Shown: positions 46,601 to 55,349 of the stretch, in pieces
Numbering within the stretch: the stretch's first letter is position 1
Layout of the letters: each line of letters begins with the position of its first letter
Source of the DNA: Wujia chipingensis
Lineage (GTDB): Bacteria; Bacillota; Clostridia; Lachnospirales; Lachnospiraceae
Assembly: GCF_014337155.1 (NCBI RefSeq)
Contig: NZ_CP060632.1
Location: forward strand, 875,001 to 939,000
Length of the DNA: 64,000 nucleotides
Direction of reading: 5' to 3'
Position numbers and translations under genes: made by a program
Notes under the pieces: model-generated
What the model saw: only the letters and a program-made list of their open reading frames with translations
Told to the model about the DNA's origin: nothing
The model's database searches: none

Positions 46601-48488
46601 TTCGGATAACGAAGGTGAGACAAAGATAACAAGCATTCAGACTTCTTACACAGATGACAGTCAGGCAACTGTATCTTCAGATGTATTGAACAGCTTGAAG
46701 GATGCACAAGTTTCATTGGAAATCAGCAAGAAAGCATCGGACGGAACGGTAGAATATACGTGGAGCTTTGATGCAGATTCTCTGAAGGAAACAGAGGTTA
46801 CAGGCGGCGTGAACACAAAGCTGGAAGTATTTGAGGATGCAGAAGGCTATGGAAATCAGAAGGTAGTTGAAGAATTGACCGATCCAGATGCAACGAAGTG
46901 TGTAGTGGCATTTGCACATGATGGTGAACTTCCAAAGAATACGAAGGTAACAATCGCAGTTGGCGACCAGTATGCAGATGGAACTACGGTTTATTACTAC
47001 CATATCAACAAAGAGACAAATGTATTAGAGCCAATCGACAGTGTTGTAGTAAAGGATGGAATGGTTACATTGGTACTTAGCCATTGCTCTGATTATGTAA
47101 TATGCGACAAGAAGGTTTGTAAGCATGAGAAAACAGAAGTCAGAAACGCAAAGGAAGCAAGCTGTACAGAAGCAGGATATACCGGTGATACTTATTGTGT
47201 GGACTGTGACACGAAGCTTGCAACAGGTGAAGTAATCGCCAAGAAAGATCACACATCCAGCGACTGGATCGTAGATAAGGCAGCAACCGTCGATGCAGAG
47301 GGAAGCAGACATAAGGAATGTACCGTCTGCAAGACCGTTCTTGCAAAGGAAGCAATCGCAAAGCTTCCAGCACCAACACCGACGCCAGAACCAGTTGTGA
47401 TACCGGATGTGACAATCCGTTACACAACCCATGTACAGACCTTTGGCTGGCAGGGCGACGAGAACAATGCAAGCAAGTGGTTTGTAAATGGTAAGATGGC
47501 TGGTACAAGTGGCAAGGCAAAGAGACTGGAAGGCATCAAGATCCGTGTTTACGGAAATGACAACCTTGGAATCCAGTACACAACCCATTGCCAGAGCTAC
47601 GGCTGGTTGCCTTGGTCCGCAAATGGTGAGATGAACGGAACTGAGGGTGAAGCAAAGCGATTAGAGGCAATCAAGATCCAGCTTACAGGCGCAGATAAGG
47701 ATAAGTACGATGTTTATTACAGAGTGCATGCACAGTCATATGGCTGGCTTGGCTGGGCGAAGAATGGCGCACCATCTGGAACTGCAGGTTATGCAAAGAG
47801 ACTGGAAGGTATCCAGATCGTGGTAGTGAAGAAGGGCGCAGCTGTACCGGGTGTCAACTACGCAGGTGTTAACGCAGCATCTGGCGTACATCAGGCAAAG
47901 AGTTATATTGCAAAGGCTGGTTCTTCTCCAGTGGTTGGCAATCAGGCAACTTCAAATACAAATCCAAGTGTGGCTGGAGAGGCAAATGTCAATGTTGCAT
48001 ACCGCACACACGTACAGACCTTTGGCTGGCAGGGATGGAAGTATAACGGACAGATGAGTGGTACTTCCGGACAGGCAAAGAGACTCGAAGGTATCAACAT
48101 CAAGCTTACAAATAAGCCATACAGTGGAAGCATTGTTTACACAACCCATGTACAGACTTACGGCTGGCAGGGAAATGAAAACAATCCAAATACTTGGAGG
48201 CGCGATGGAGATATGTCTGGTACAAGTGGAGAGGCGAAGCGTCTCGAAGCAATCCGTATTGCACTGACTGGCGAGATGGCAGAGCATTACGATGTATATT
48301 ACCGTGTACATGCACAGAGCTTTGGCTGGCTTGGCTGGGCAAAGAACGGCGAAGCAGCAGGAACCGCAGGACTTGCGAAGAGACTGGAAGGAATCCAGAT
48401 CGTGCTTGTACCAAAGGGTGGTAATGCACCAGCGAGAAGCTATCAGGGTATCACCAGTGTGAAAACACAGGCATATATCAAAAAATAA
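43674..48488 (+). CDS. large secreted ChW-repeat protein with zinc-ribbon-like segment
   Basis: 1604 residues from the ATG after GAGAGGAGAGAAG. Signal peptide ~1-35 (LMAVILTLCMVLPLIS, VVRAEE). Residues ~36-950 are a long region of beta-rich, Tyr/Asp/Asn-rich segments that I cannot assign to a family. Then a globular region (~960-1130). Residues ~1140-1230 hold two His/Cys-rich repeats (CKHEKTEV..C..YCVDCD, then HKECTVCK) like the zinc-ribbon-type repeats of clostridial surface proteins. Residues ~1245-1590 are six ChW repeats almost equal to those of the LRR protein. No sortase or SLH motif. Coding AT content rises in the N-terminal part (43.8-46.5 kb), which may mark a separately acquired module. 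Confidence 0.85.
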   Translation: MQKWKVCKKLMAVILTLCMVLPLISNQYLVVRAEETGTGTTTSYMDVDDLQIGTNKVRWEKETVSYPISNSETSTWTGKVLHIDKLDDESYILKFKYDGDTSNLVYEVDMYSYENGCMIPHGSIMVIGLGSDEGYCYLQGGYEYWINIRNDLYSEDQTEENDITVELQKNTQYEESDITEVTGALEENIKVTDYMLGSFKGTEINGKMYKITLSPDTKVKIQAFGFDDDALSINVLKKNDNQLEYAGIQDNYLENLTDQEATYYIYSGYYGCMQEFRVVFGEIIKQTTPIDIDKATVTDIKVGENFTLSKEEKQRLKYDYLQYRDTTKDASTITTEKKEAHWARLCVPEGCVYEVIIPKGNITMMKYDSNWNVYERLNLEYGNSGDYWEATEGTYYFYSTNDNEANISVTELSDVSTIKENAVEITEENVKNGQVEHENGSKFYKYCSAMLDGKANYQASLGVLYKITVPAGAIYVVDGTVGYAIVYDSEFNYVTNNGKMENTSNEAKSYYVWKVTHSYDENANMQIKTITSKLAEEKTNATLLQVGTSETYQYDDSDDTYISMLAYNYGESTYVIENAKVYAVDPGIYTLNVKSDNPDVNAKLYLFETDDLHVHTGDLLDYESGYSTKLNLSEEKNVPIKLLNKGYLVISGDASHLDSSIVLTLNKDEDNRLSQKTDEICEIYNGENECISEHDIYTVVTAGDGYNIYNQLSGVWYKYNLDAYTEVEITVPLSGEMYVYSNPEEPAIRYIETYGGSYTYKYKNEEMTPCELYICVQQNPSYTPAVNVITVDAYSLAGDITLKQSQATELKPGSFTTSKDGVDWVMMPDDYDENGYINEVRSRGKLYKLSVDSKSKVDIKYDDSDLSVFDDLLELPFARGNKEVVFNNLSKDTKVYYIWITGENDDVTGTVEITPLEKRENGNKIETTIPSTGTTTVTIEEDKNSNEATIKTSSTEDKGISSEAIEESIKIANQYNSDNEGETKITSIQTSYTDDSQATVSSDVLNSLKDAQVSLEISKKASDGTVEYTWSFDADSLKETEVTGGVNTKLEVFEDAEGYGNQKVVEELTDPDATKCVVAFAHDGELPKNTKVTIAVGDQYADGTTVYYYHINKETNVLEPIDSVVVKDGMVTLVLSHCSDYVICDKKVCKHEKTEVRNAKEASCTEAGYTGDTYCVDCDTKLATGEVIAKKDHTSSDWIVDKAATVDAEGSRHKECTVCKTVLAKEAIAKLPAPTPTPEPVVIPDVTIRYTTHVQTFGWQGDENNASKWFVNGKMAGTSGKAKRLEGIKIRVYGNDNLGIQYTTHCQSYGWLPWSANGEMNGTEGEAKRLEAIKIQLTGADKDKYDVYYRVHAQSYGWLGWAKNGAPSGTAGYAKRLEGIQIVVVKKGAAVPGVNYAGVNAASGVHQAKSYIAKAGSSPVVGNQATSNTNPSVAGEANVNVAYRTHVQTFGWQGWKYNGQMSGTSGQAKRLEGINIKLTNKPYSGSIVYTTHVQTYGWQGNENNPNTWRRDGDMSGTSGEAKRLEAIRIALTGEMAEHYDVYYRVHAQSFGWLGWAKNGEAAGTAGLAKRLEGIQIVLVPKGGNAPARSYQGITSVKTQAYIKK
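47413..48488 (+). repeat. ChW-coding direct repeat, copy 2
   Basis: Same orientation as the copy at 41511-42587, about 5.9 kb away, with sigG and the unique part of this gene between them. Confidence 0.85.
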
Positions 48489-48501
48489 GCAGTAAAAACA
48501 G

Positions 48502-48534
48502 GGCTTCGGGGAGTGAAATCCCCGGAGCTTTTTT
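48502..48534 (+). terminator. terminator after the large ChW gene
   Basis: GCTTCGGGGA, 6-nt loop, TCCCCGGAGC, then seven T. Confidence 0.88.
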
Positions 48535-48545
48535 TGTCTAAAATA

Positions 48546-48574
48546 TTGAAAGTAAGGGAAGAATGTGCTAAAAT
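48546..48574 (+). promoter_or_regulatory. promoter for typA
   Basis: TTGAAA at 48546-48551 and TAAAAT at 48569-48574, spacing 17. Confidence 0.7.
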
Positions 48575-48623
48575 ACCTAAGTTTGTTGTAGTTGAGTATG
48601 TATATAGAGATGAGGAAAGAGAT

Positions 48624-50462
48624 ATGCAGATTACAAGAGAAGATGTAAGAAACGTAGCAATTATCGCCCATGTCGATCATGGTAAGACAACCCTCGTGGA
48701 CGAACTGTTGAAGCAGAGTGGTGTATTTCGTGACAATCAGGAAGTCGCAGAGCGTGTCATGGATTCGAATGACATCGAGCGTGAGAGAGGTATCACAATC
48801 CTTTCTAAGAACACCGCAGTTACTTATAAGAATACGAAGATTAACATCATTGATACGCCGGGCCATGCTGATTTCGGTGGCGAGGTAGAGCGTGTCTTAA
48901 AGATGGTAAATGGCGTTATCCTTGTGGTAGATGCATTTGAAGGTGCGATGCCACAGACGAAGTTCGTGCTCAAAAAAGCACTGGAACTGGATCTGAACGT
49001 AATCGTGTGTATCAATAAAATCGATCGTCCGGAGGCAAGACCGGCAGAAGTAGAAGAGGAAGTATTGGAGCTTTTATTAGAGCTTGATGCAAATGAGAAG
49101 CAGCTTGACTGCCCATTTGTTTACGCATCCGCAAAGGCAGGTATCGCATCCCTTTCACCAGATGAACCGGGTACAGATATGCAGCCATTGTTCGAGACGA
49201 TCCTGAAATATATTCCGGCACCAACCGGTGATCCAGATGCAGGTACACAGATTCTGATCAGTACGATTGATTATAATGAGTATGTTGGCCGTATCGGTGT
49301 AGGTAAGGTGGATAATGGTACGATCAAGCTGAATCAGGATGCAATCATCGTAAACCATCATGAGCCTGACAAGTATCGCAAGGTAAAGATTGGTAAGTTA
49401 TATGAGTTTGAAGGTCTGAACAAGGTGGAAGTGAACGAGGCAGGCATCGGCTCGATCGTAGCGATTTCCGGTATTTCCGATATCCACATCGGTGATACAA
49501 TCTGTTCACCGGATGATCCGGAACCAATTCCGTTCCAGAAGATTTCTGAGCCTACGATCGCCATGCATTTCATGGTAAATGATTCACCGCTCGCAGGTAA
49601 GGAAGGAAAGTTCGTTACTTCCCGTCATCTGCGTGACCGTCTGTTCCGTGAGTTAAATACTGATGTTTCTCTGCGTGTGGAAGAGACAGACACGACTGAG
49701 AGCTTTAAGGTATCTGGACGTGGTGAGCTGCATCTGTCTGTATTGATCGAGAACATGCGTCGTGAGGGCTATGAGTTCGCAGTAAGTAAGGCAGAGGTTA
49801 TCTATAAGGAAGATGAGAAGGGCAAGAAGTTAGAGCCGTTCGAGATTGCAGTCATTGATGTGCCAGATGAATTCTCCGGTACCGTTATCAATATGCTGAA
49901 TCAGCGTAAGGGTGAGCTGCAGGGTATGGCACCAACTGGAAATGGTACAACGAGACTGGAGTTCTCAATTCCATCCCGTGGACTGATTGGTTTCCGTGGT
50001 GATTTCATGACCGCTACCAAGGGAAATGGTATCATCAATACGATGTTTGATGGTTATCAGCCATACAAGGGCGATATGAATTACAGAAGTCAGGGTTCTC
50101 TGATCGCGTTTGAGTCAGGAGAGAGTATCACATATGGTCTGTTCAATGCACAGGAGCGTGGAACACTCTTTATCGGACCGGGCGAGCAGGTCTACGGCGG
50201 TATGGTCGTTGGACAGTGCGGTAAGGCAGAGGATATCGAAGTAAATGTCTGCAAGAAGAAGCAGCTTACGAATACACGTGCATCCGGTTCCGATGATGCG
50301 CTGAAGCTGACACCTCCAAAGATCCTTTCTCTGGAGCAGGCACTGGATTTCATTGATACTGACGAGCTTCTGGAGATCACACCGAAGTCCATCCGTATCC
50401 GTAAGAAGATTCTGGATCCAACACTTCGTATGCGTGCAAAGCGTGCAATGCAGTCGAATTAA
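48624..50462 (+). CDS. typA: translational GTPase TypA/BipA
   Basis: 612 residues. Ribosome-binding GTPase used in stress and in 50S assembly. G1 AHVDHGKTTL (~16), G2 region with RERGITI, G3 DTPGHADFGGE, G4 NKID and the C-terminal TypA-specific region. GAGGAAAGAG precedes the ATG at 48624; a longer frame from 48513 covers the promoter and is rejected. Monocistronic, with its own promoter and terminator. Confidence 0.96.
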   Translation: MQITREDVRNVAIIAHVDHGKTTLVDELLKQSGVFRDNQEVAERVMDSNDIERERGITILSKNTAVTYKNTKINIIDTPGHADFGGEVERVLKMVNGVILVVDAFEGAMPQTKFVLKKALELDLNVIVCINKIDRPEARPAEVEEEVLELLLELDANEKQLDCPFVYASAKAGIASLSPDEPGTDMQPLFETILKYIPAPTGDPDAGTQILISTIDYNEYVGRIGVGKVDNGTIKLNQDAIIVNHHEPDKYRKVKIGKLYEFEGLNKVEVNEAGIGSIVAISGISDIHIGDTICSPDDPEPIPFQKISEPTIAMHFMVNDSPLAGKEGKFVTSRHLRDRLFRELNTDVSLRVEETDTTESFKVSGRGELHLSVLIENMRREGYEFAVSKAEVIYKEDEKGKKLEPFEIAVIDVPDEFSGTVINMLNQRKGELQGMAPTGNGTTRLEFSIPSRGLIGFRGDFMTATKGNGIINTMFDGYQPYKGDMNYRSQGSLIAFESGESITYGLFNAQERGTLFIGPGEQVYGGMVVGQCGKAEDIEVNVCKKKQLTNTRASGSDDALKLTPPKILSLEQALDFIDTDELLEITPKSIRIRKKILDPTLRMRAKRAMQSN

Positions 50463-50495
50463 TCTGTCGAAAACCATCATATTAAAAAACAATGT

Positions 50496-50546
50496 GAGAA
50501 ATCCGTTAAATTTGTGCAAAATTGACGGATTTCTCTTTATTTTTTG
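50496..50546 (+). terminator. terminator after typA
   Basis: GAGAAATCCGT, 18-nt loop, ACGGATTTCTC, then a T-rich run. Confidence 0.82.
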
Positions 50547-50641
50547 TGGAAGATTTATGCGCGGTGTGATAAAATAAAAAAGACGGAGCGGAATACATAG
50601 GAGATGTGTATTTTGCTGAAAAATAACAGGAGGAGGTTACT

Positions 50642-51076
50642 ATGGGTTTAACAATATGGCTGATTATAACTGTGATACTGATCGTGGTTGAGATCATTAC
50701 ACTCGGACTTACGTCCATATGGTTCGCAGGCGGTGCATTTGTGGCAGGACTGATCTCGCTGACCGGTGCACACTGGTTGGTGCAGCTTCTTGTGTTTGCG
50801 GTTGTGTCGACGTTGCTTTTTGTGTTTACCCGGCCATTTGCGGCGAAGCATCTGATGAAGAATGTGGAGAAGACGAATGTAGACAGTCTGATTGGAAAAG
50901 AAGGAATCGTCAAGCAGGAGATCAACAATCTGGAGGCACAGGGTGTTGTGAAGCTTTCGGGCATGGAATGGTCTGCACGTTCCGCAGATGATTCGAAGAT
51001 TGCTGCGGGAGAGAAGGTTCTCGTGCAGAGCATCGACGGCGTGAAGCTCATCGTGACGAAGAGCACACAGGCATAG
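50642..51076 (+). CDS. NfeD-like membrane protein
   Basis: 144 residues. Two or three hydrophobic helices in the first ~72 residues (LTIWLIITVILIVVEIITLG; LVQLLVFAVVSTLLFVF) and a C-terminal OB-fold domain (~85-144) with GKEGIVKQEI and GEKVLVQSIDGVKLIV. Short NfeD proteins work with SPFH proteins in membrane microdomains. The partner gene follows after 40 nt. AGGAGG precedes the ATG. Confidence 0.88.
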   Translation: MGLTIWLIITVILIVVEIITLGLTSIWFAGGAFVAGLISLTGAHWLVQLLVFAVVSTLLFVFTRPFAAKHLMKNVEKTNVDSLIGKEGIVKQEINNLEAQGVVKLSGMEWSARSADDSKIAAGEKVLVQSIDGVKLIVTKSTQA

Positions 51077-51116
51077 GATAGTATAGAAGAGTTGATTGAA
51101 AAAGGGAGGCAGAAAG

Positions 51117-52055
51117 ATGAATGGAGCACAGATATTAGGTATTTTTCTTGTAATTTTGGTTGTTGTAGTGATTTGCAGTTCTATACGTGTTGTACCACAG
51201 GCACATGCATATGTCATTGAGCGTCTGGGAACATACAATACGACATGGTCAGCAGGTCTGCATTTGAAGACGCCTTTGATTGATAAGGTAGCACACCGCA
51301 TTTCTATGAAAGAGCAGGTTGTTGATTTTGCACCACAGCCGGTAATCACAAAAGATAATGTTACGATGCGGATTGATACAGTCGTATTCTTCCAGATCAC
51401 AGATCCGAAGTTGTTTGCATATGGTGTGGAAAAGCCAATCATGGCGATTGAAAATCTGACAGCAACAACGCTTCGAAATATCATTGGTGAGCTGGAACTT
51501 GACCAGACTCTGACATCGAGAGAGACGATCAATACAAAGATGCGTGCGACTTTGGACGAGGCGACAGATCCTTGGGGTATCAAGGTCAACCGTGTCGAGC
51601 TGAAGAATATCATTCCACCGGCAGCTATTCAGGATGCGATGGAAAAACAGATGAAGGCAGAGCGTGAGAGACGTGAACAGATCCTGATTGCAGAAGGTGA
51701 GAAGAAGTCCGCAATTCTTCGCGCAGAAGGACAGAAGGAGTCTCTGATTCTTTCCGCAGAGGCAGAAAAGCAGTCCGCAATTCTGCGTGCAGAGGCGACA
51801 AAGGAAGCAACCATCCGCCGTGCCGAAGGTGAGGCAGAAGCAATCCTGAAAGTACAGCAGGCAAACGCAGATGGTATCAAGTTCCTGAATGAAGCTGCAC
51901 CAGATCAGGCGGTTCTTACATTGAAGAGTCTTGAGGCATTTGCCAAGGCAGCAGACGGAAAAGCAACGAAGCTGATTATTCCGAGTGAGATTTCCGGTAT
52001 TGCAGGGCTTGCGTCTTCCCTGACAGAGATTGTGACGAAAAATAGTGAGTCGTAG
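51117..52055 (+). CDS. SPFH/Band 7 (stomatin-like) membrane scaffold protein
   Basis: 312 residues. One N-terminal membrane helix (~4-22), the SPFH domain (~25-190) and a long coiled-coil (~190-265) made of repeated EGEKKSAILRAEGQKE-type units, then a short C-terminal hydrophobic tail. Such proteins oligomerise and organise membrane microdomains. It pairs with NfeD upstream, the standard arrangement. The ATG at 51117 follows GGGAGGCAGAAAG. Confidence 0.92.
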   Translation: MNGAQILGIFLVILVVVVICSSIRVVPQAHAYVIERLGTYNTTWSAGLHLKTPLIDKVAHRISMKEQVVDFAPQPVITKDNVTMRIDTVVFFQITDPKLFAYGVEKPIMAIENLTATTLRNIIGELELDQTLTSRETINTKMRATLDEATDPWGIKVNRVELKNIIPPAAIQDAMEKQMKAERERREQILIAEGEKKSAILRAEGQKESLILSAEAEKQSAILRAEATKEATIRRAEGEAEAILKVQQANADGIKFLNEAAPDQAVLTLKSLEAFAKAADGKATKLIIPSEISGIAGLASSLTEIVTKNSES

Positions 52056-52072
52056 ACAGGAGGAAGTTTTGA

Positions 52073-52438
52073 ATGAGTGATAAGGCATCTGCACAACAGG
52101 ATTTACTAAAGGAGCTATACAACTACAGTGCAACTATCATTCCCGGAACGGAGACACTGATTGCAGAACTCAGACACAACCGGCAGTCCGATACGGACGA
52201 GCTGTTCAATCTGGTGATTCAGGGAATCAACTGGGAGATCGAAGTGTTTAATAACTGTGAGGATCTGATTAACCGGGATGAACAAAGAATTGACAAAGGC
52301 AGGATGGCGTCCGCAGTCGGACGCCTCGGCAAAGTGCTGCAGGAAAAGGATGATATTAAGCTTGCAGCGTCTCTGGAGGTGGACTTTTTACCGTTCTTAA
52401 AGGCGATGAAACGTGTTGCAGAGACGATGAATGTGTAA
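52073..52438 (+). CDS. conserved-looking small protein, unknown function
   Basis: 121 residues, not recognised. Predicted mostly helical, acidic, no membrane segment or Cys except one at ~62. GGAGGAAG precedes the ATG, 17 nt after the SPFH gene, so it is probably the third gene of that operon and may be a soluble partner of the scaffold. Confidence 0.65.
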   Translation: MSDKASAQQDLLKELYNYSATIIPGTETLIAELRHNRQSDTDELFNLVIQGINWEIEVFNNCEDLINRDEQRIDKGRMASAVGRLGKVLQEKDDIKLAASLEVDFLPFLKAMKRVAETMNV

Positions 52439-52515
52439 AAAAATGTAAAATTTAGTATTATTTACCATTCCAATGAGCTTTTTTAAGAAAAAATTATAAA
52501 AATTGCCTAAAAGTG

Positions 52516-52544
52516 TTTCACTTTTTTAGGTTTAATGCTATAAT
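52516..52544 (+). promoter_or_regulatory. promoter for glgC-glgD
   Basis: TTTCAC at 52516-52521 and TATAAT at 52539-52544, spacing 17. An imperfect palindrome CCTAAAAGTG-TTT-CACTTTTTTAGG (52506-52530) covers the -35 and could be an operator. Confidence 0.6.
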
Positions 52545-52575
52545 ACAAACATATTATGCTAAAAGGGGTGACATT

Positions 52576-53844
52576 ATGATTAAAAAAGAAATGATAGCTA
52601 TGCTTTTAGCAGGCGGACAGGGAAGTCGTTTGGGTGTTTTGACTTCTAAGCTTGCTAAGCCGGCGGTTGCATTTGGTGGAAAATACAAGATTATTGATTT
52701 CCCACTCAGCAACTGTATTAATTCGGGGGTTGATACTGTCGGCGTGTTGACACAGTATAGACCACTCCGGCTCAATCAGCACATCGGTATCGGTATCCCA
52801 TGGGATCTGGATCGAAGCATCGGTGGTGTGACCGTACTTCCTCCATACGAGAAGAGTGCAAACAGCCAGTGGTATACAGGTACTGCGAACGCAATCTATC
52901 AGAATCTTGAGTATATTGACTACTACAATCCAGACTATGTACTGATTCTCTCCGGAGATCATATCTACAAGATGGATTATGAGGCGATGCTTGACTATCA
53001 CAAGACAAGCAAGGCCGATATCACATTGGCAACCTATCAGGTACCAATGGAGGAAGCAAGCCGTTTCGGTGTTGTTATCACAGACGATACCGGATGTATT
53101 CAGGAGTTTGAAGAAAAACCGGAGCATCCACGCAGCAACAAAGCGTCTATGGGTATTTACATATTTAACTGGAAGGTGCTTCGTGAGGCTTTGACAGCAC
53201 TGAAAGATCAGCCATCCTGTGACTTTGGTAAGCATATCATTCCATACTGCCATGAGCGTGGAAGTAAGATCTGTGCTTACGAGTACAAGGGCTATTGGAA
53301 GGATGTAGGAACACTTGGTTCTTACTGGGAAGCAAATATGGAGCTCGTAGATATTATCCCAGAGTTCAATCTCTACGAGGAGTTCTGGAGAATTTACACA
53401 AAGAGCGATCAGCTTCCACCACAGTACATTGATCCGGAAGGATCTGTGACAGAGAGTATTGTTGGTGAGGCAACGGAAGTTTACGGTACTGTACAGCATT
53501 CCGTTATCGGTTCCGGCGTTACGATCGGAAAGGGCGCTGTAATCAAGAATTCCATTATTATGAATGGTGCAGTGATTGGTGACGGTGTCGTTATGGACAA
53601 GGCAATTATCGCAGAGGGTGTTCATATTGGAGACAACGCAGAACTTGGTGTCGGCGAGGAAGTTCCAAATGAACTTGCACCACATATCTACTCATATGGT
53701 CTTGTAACAATCGGAGAGAATTCCGTAATTCCGGCAGGCGTTAAGATTGGTAAGAACGTTGCCATCTTTGGTGAGACAACCATTGACGAATATCCGGATG
53801 GATTGTTAAAGAGTGGGTCTAGTATTATAAAGGCAGGTGAGTAG
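52576..53844 (+). CDS. glgC: glucose-1-phosphate adenylyltransferase, catalytic subunit
   Basis: 422 residues. Makes ADP-glucose for glycogen. The N-terminal nucleotide loop is [23 protein letters not shown] (~131) has the catalytic Asp, [10 protein letters not shown] (~178) binds glucose-1-P, and the C-terminal left-handed beta-helix lies at ~290-400. AGGGGTGAC precedes the ATG; a longer frame from 52513 runs over the promoter. Followed by glgD after 1 nt. Confidence 0.95.
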   Translation: MIKKEMIAMLLAGGQGSRLGVLTSKLAKPAVAFGGKYKIIDFPLSNCINSGVDTVGVLTQYRPLRLNQHIGIGIPWDLDRSIGGVTVLPPYEKSANSQWYTGTANAIYQNLEYIDYYNPDYVLILSGDHIYKMDYEAMLDYHKTSKADITLATYQVPMEEASRFGVVITDDTGCIQEFEEKPEHPRSNKASMGIYIFNWKVLREALTALKDQPSCDFGKHIIPYCHERGSKICAYEYKGYWKDVGTLGSYWEANMELVDIIPEFNLYEEFWRIYTKSDQLPPQYIDPEGSVTESIVGEATEVYGTVQHSVIGSGVTIGKGAVIKNSIIMNGAVIGDGVVMDKAIIAEGVHIGDNAELGVGEEVPNELAPHIYSYGLVTIGENSVIPAGVKIGKNVAIFGETTIDEYPDGLLKSGSSIIKAGE

Positions 53845-53845
53845 A

Positions 53846-54970
53846 ATGAGAGCAATCGGTATTATTTTAGCAGGTGGAAATAGCAGCAGAATGGGAGAGC
53901 TGTCTGCAAAGAGAGCAGTTGCAGCTATGCCAATCGTGGGAAGCTATCGTGCAATCGATTTCACACTTTCCAACATGACAAACTCCCATATCCAGAAGGT
54001 AGCTGTTTATACACAGTATAATTCACGTTCGTTGAACGAGCATTTGAATTCTTCCAAGTGGTGGGATTTCGGTAGAAAACAGGGTGGACTTTATCTGTTT
54101 ACACCAACGATCACAGCGACAAACAGCTATTGGTACAAGGGAACTGCAGATGCGTTGTATCAGAATATCAGTTTCCTGAAATCAGCGCATGAGCCATATG
54201 TAGTTATTGCCAGTGGTGATGCAGTGTACAAGCTGGATTACAATAAGGTACTGGAAGAGCATATCGCAACAGGTGCAGATATCACAGTTGTATGTAAGGA
54301 TATCCAGCCGGGCGAGGATGATATCAACCGTTTCGGTGTTGTAAAGCTTGCAGATGATAATCGTGTAATCAGCTTTGAGGAGAAGCCAATCGTGGCAGAG
54401 ACAAATACAGCATCCATCGGTGTATATGTTGTAAGACGTCGTCAGTTGATTGAGTTGCTGGAGGCATGTGCTGCAGAAGGCAGAAGCGATTTTGTAAATG
54501 ACATTCTTGTTCGTTACAAGAACGTAAAGAAGATTTATGCATATAAGCTGGATTCTTACTGGAGAAATATCGGTACGATTGATTCTTACTTCAAGACCAA
54601 TATGGATTTCCTGAAGAAGGATATTCGTGATTACTTCTTCCGTCAGCATCCGGATGTATATTCCAAGGTGGAGGATTTACCACCAGCAAAATACAATGGA
54701 GATGCAGCTGTCAGCAACAGCCTGATCGCAAGCGGAAGCATCATCAATGGTACGGTAGAGGATTCCGTTCTTTTCAAAAAAGTTTATATCGGTAATAACT
54801 GTGTCATCAAGAATTCTATTATTCTGAATGATGTACATATCGGGGATAACTGTTATATTGAGAACTGTATCGTGGAGAGCCGTGATACACTTCGTGCAAA
54901 TACAGTACATACAGGAGATCCAAACGAGATTAAGGTCATCGTTGAGAAGAATTTTAGATACGCATTATAA
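53846..54970 (+). CDS. glgD: glucose-1-phosphate adenylyltransferase regulatory subunit
   Basis: 374 residues, GlgC-like but shorter. It has [14 protein letters not shown] at the nucleotide loop, where Ser replaces Gly of catalytic subunits, and GDAVYKLDY where GlgC has GDHIYKMDY. GlgD pairs with GlgC in Firmicutes and tunes its activity. The ATG at 53846 follows AGGTGAG. The glycogen synthase and branching genes are elsewhere. Confidence 0.94.
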   Translation: MRAIGIILAGGNSSRMGELSAKRAVAAMPIVGSYRAIDFTLSNMTNSHIQKVAVYTQYNSRSLNEHLNSSKWWDFGRKQGGLYLFTPTITATNSYWYKGTADALYQNISFLKSAHEPYVVIASGDAVYKLDYNKVLEEHIATGADITVVCKDIQPGEDDINRFGVVKLADDNRVISFEEKPIVAETNTASIGVYVVRRRQLIELLEACAAEGRSDFVNDILVRYKNVKKIYAYKLDSYWRNIGTIDSYFKTNMDFLKKDIRDYFFRQHPDVYSKVEDLPPAKYNGDAAVSNSLIASGSIINGTVEDSVLFKKVYIGNNCVIKNSIILNDVHIGDNCYIENCIVESRDTLRANTVHTGDPNEIKVIVEKNFRYAL

Positions 54971-55005
54971 TTTCACAAAAAGAGTTGCGTAAAAGGGGGA
55001 CTAAT

Positions 55006-55281
55006 ATGCAAATCACAGATGTAAGGGTACGTAAGGTTACAAAAGAAGGCAAGATGCGCGCAGTTGTTTCGATTACAATTGATGATGTATTTGTAGTACA
55101 TGATATCAAGGTAATTGAAGGAGAGAAGGGATTGTTTATCGCGATGCCGAGTCGAAAGGCGTCGGATGGTGAATATCGGGATATTGCACATCCGATCAAT
55201 TCTGAGACAAGAGACAAAATCCAGAGTCTCATTCTTGAGAAGTATCAGGAAGTAGCGTCTGAGTCTGAGGATGAAGAGTAA
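55006..55281 (+). CDS. spoVG: SpoVG regulator
   Basis: 91 residues. [11 protein letters not shown] start, [10 protein letters not shown] near 50 and [12 protein letters not shown] near 65 are typical. Small DNA/RNA-binding protein affecting sporulation and septation. AAAAGGGGGAC precedes the ATG; an earlier in-frame start at 54985 has none. It has its own terminator. Confidence 0.95.
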   Translation: MQITDVRVRKVTKEGKMRAVVSITIDDVFVVHDIKVIEGEKGLFIAMPSRKASDGEYRDIAHPINSETRDKIQSLILEKYQEVASESEDEE

Positions 55282-55289
55282 AATAGCAA

Positions 55290-55321
55290 AGGGCTGTTGC
55301 GTCTGCGACAGCCCATTTTTT
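55290..55321 (+). terminator. terminator after spoVG
   Basis: GGGCTGT-TG-CGTCTG-CG-ACAGCCC followed by ATTTTTT. Confidence 0.87.
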
Positions 55322-55349
55322 CAAAATAAGTAAGGAGACGTAAGAGGGC

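Noticed and set aside
52606..53685. 359-codon minus-strand open frame opposite glgC
   Set aside because: Shadow of an intact, conserved gene; Cys/His/Trp-rich low-likelihood protein.
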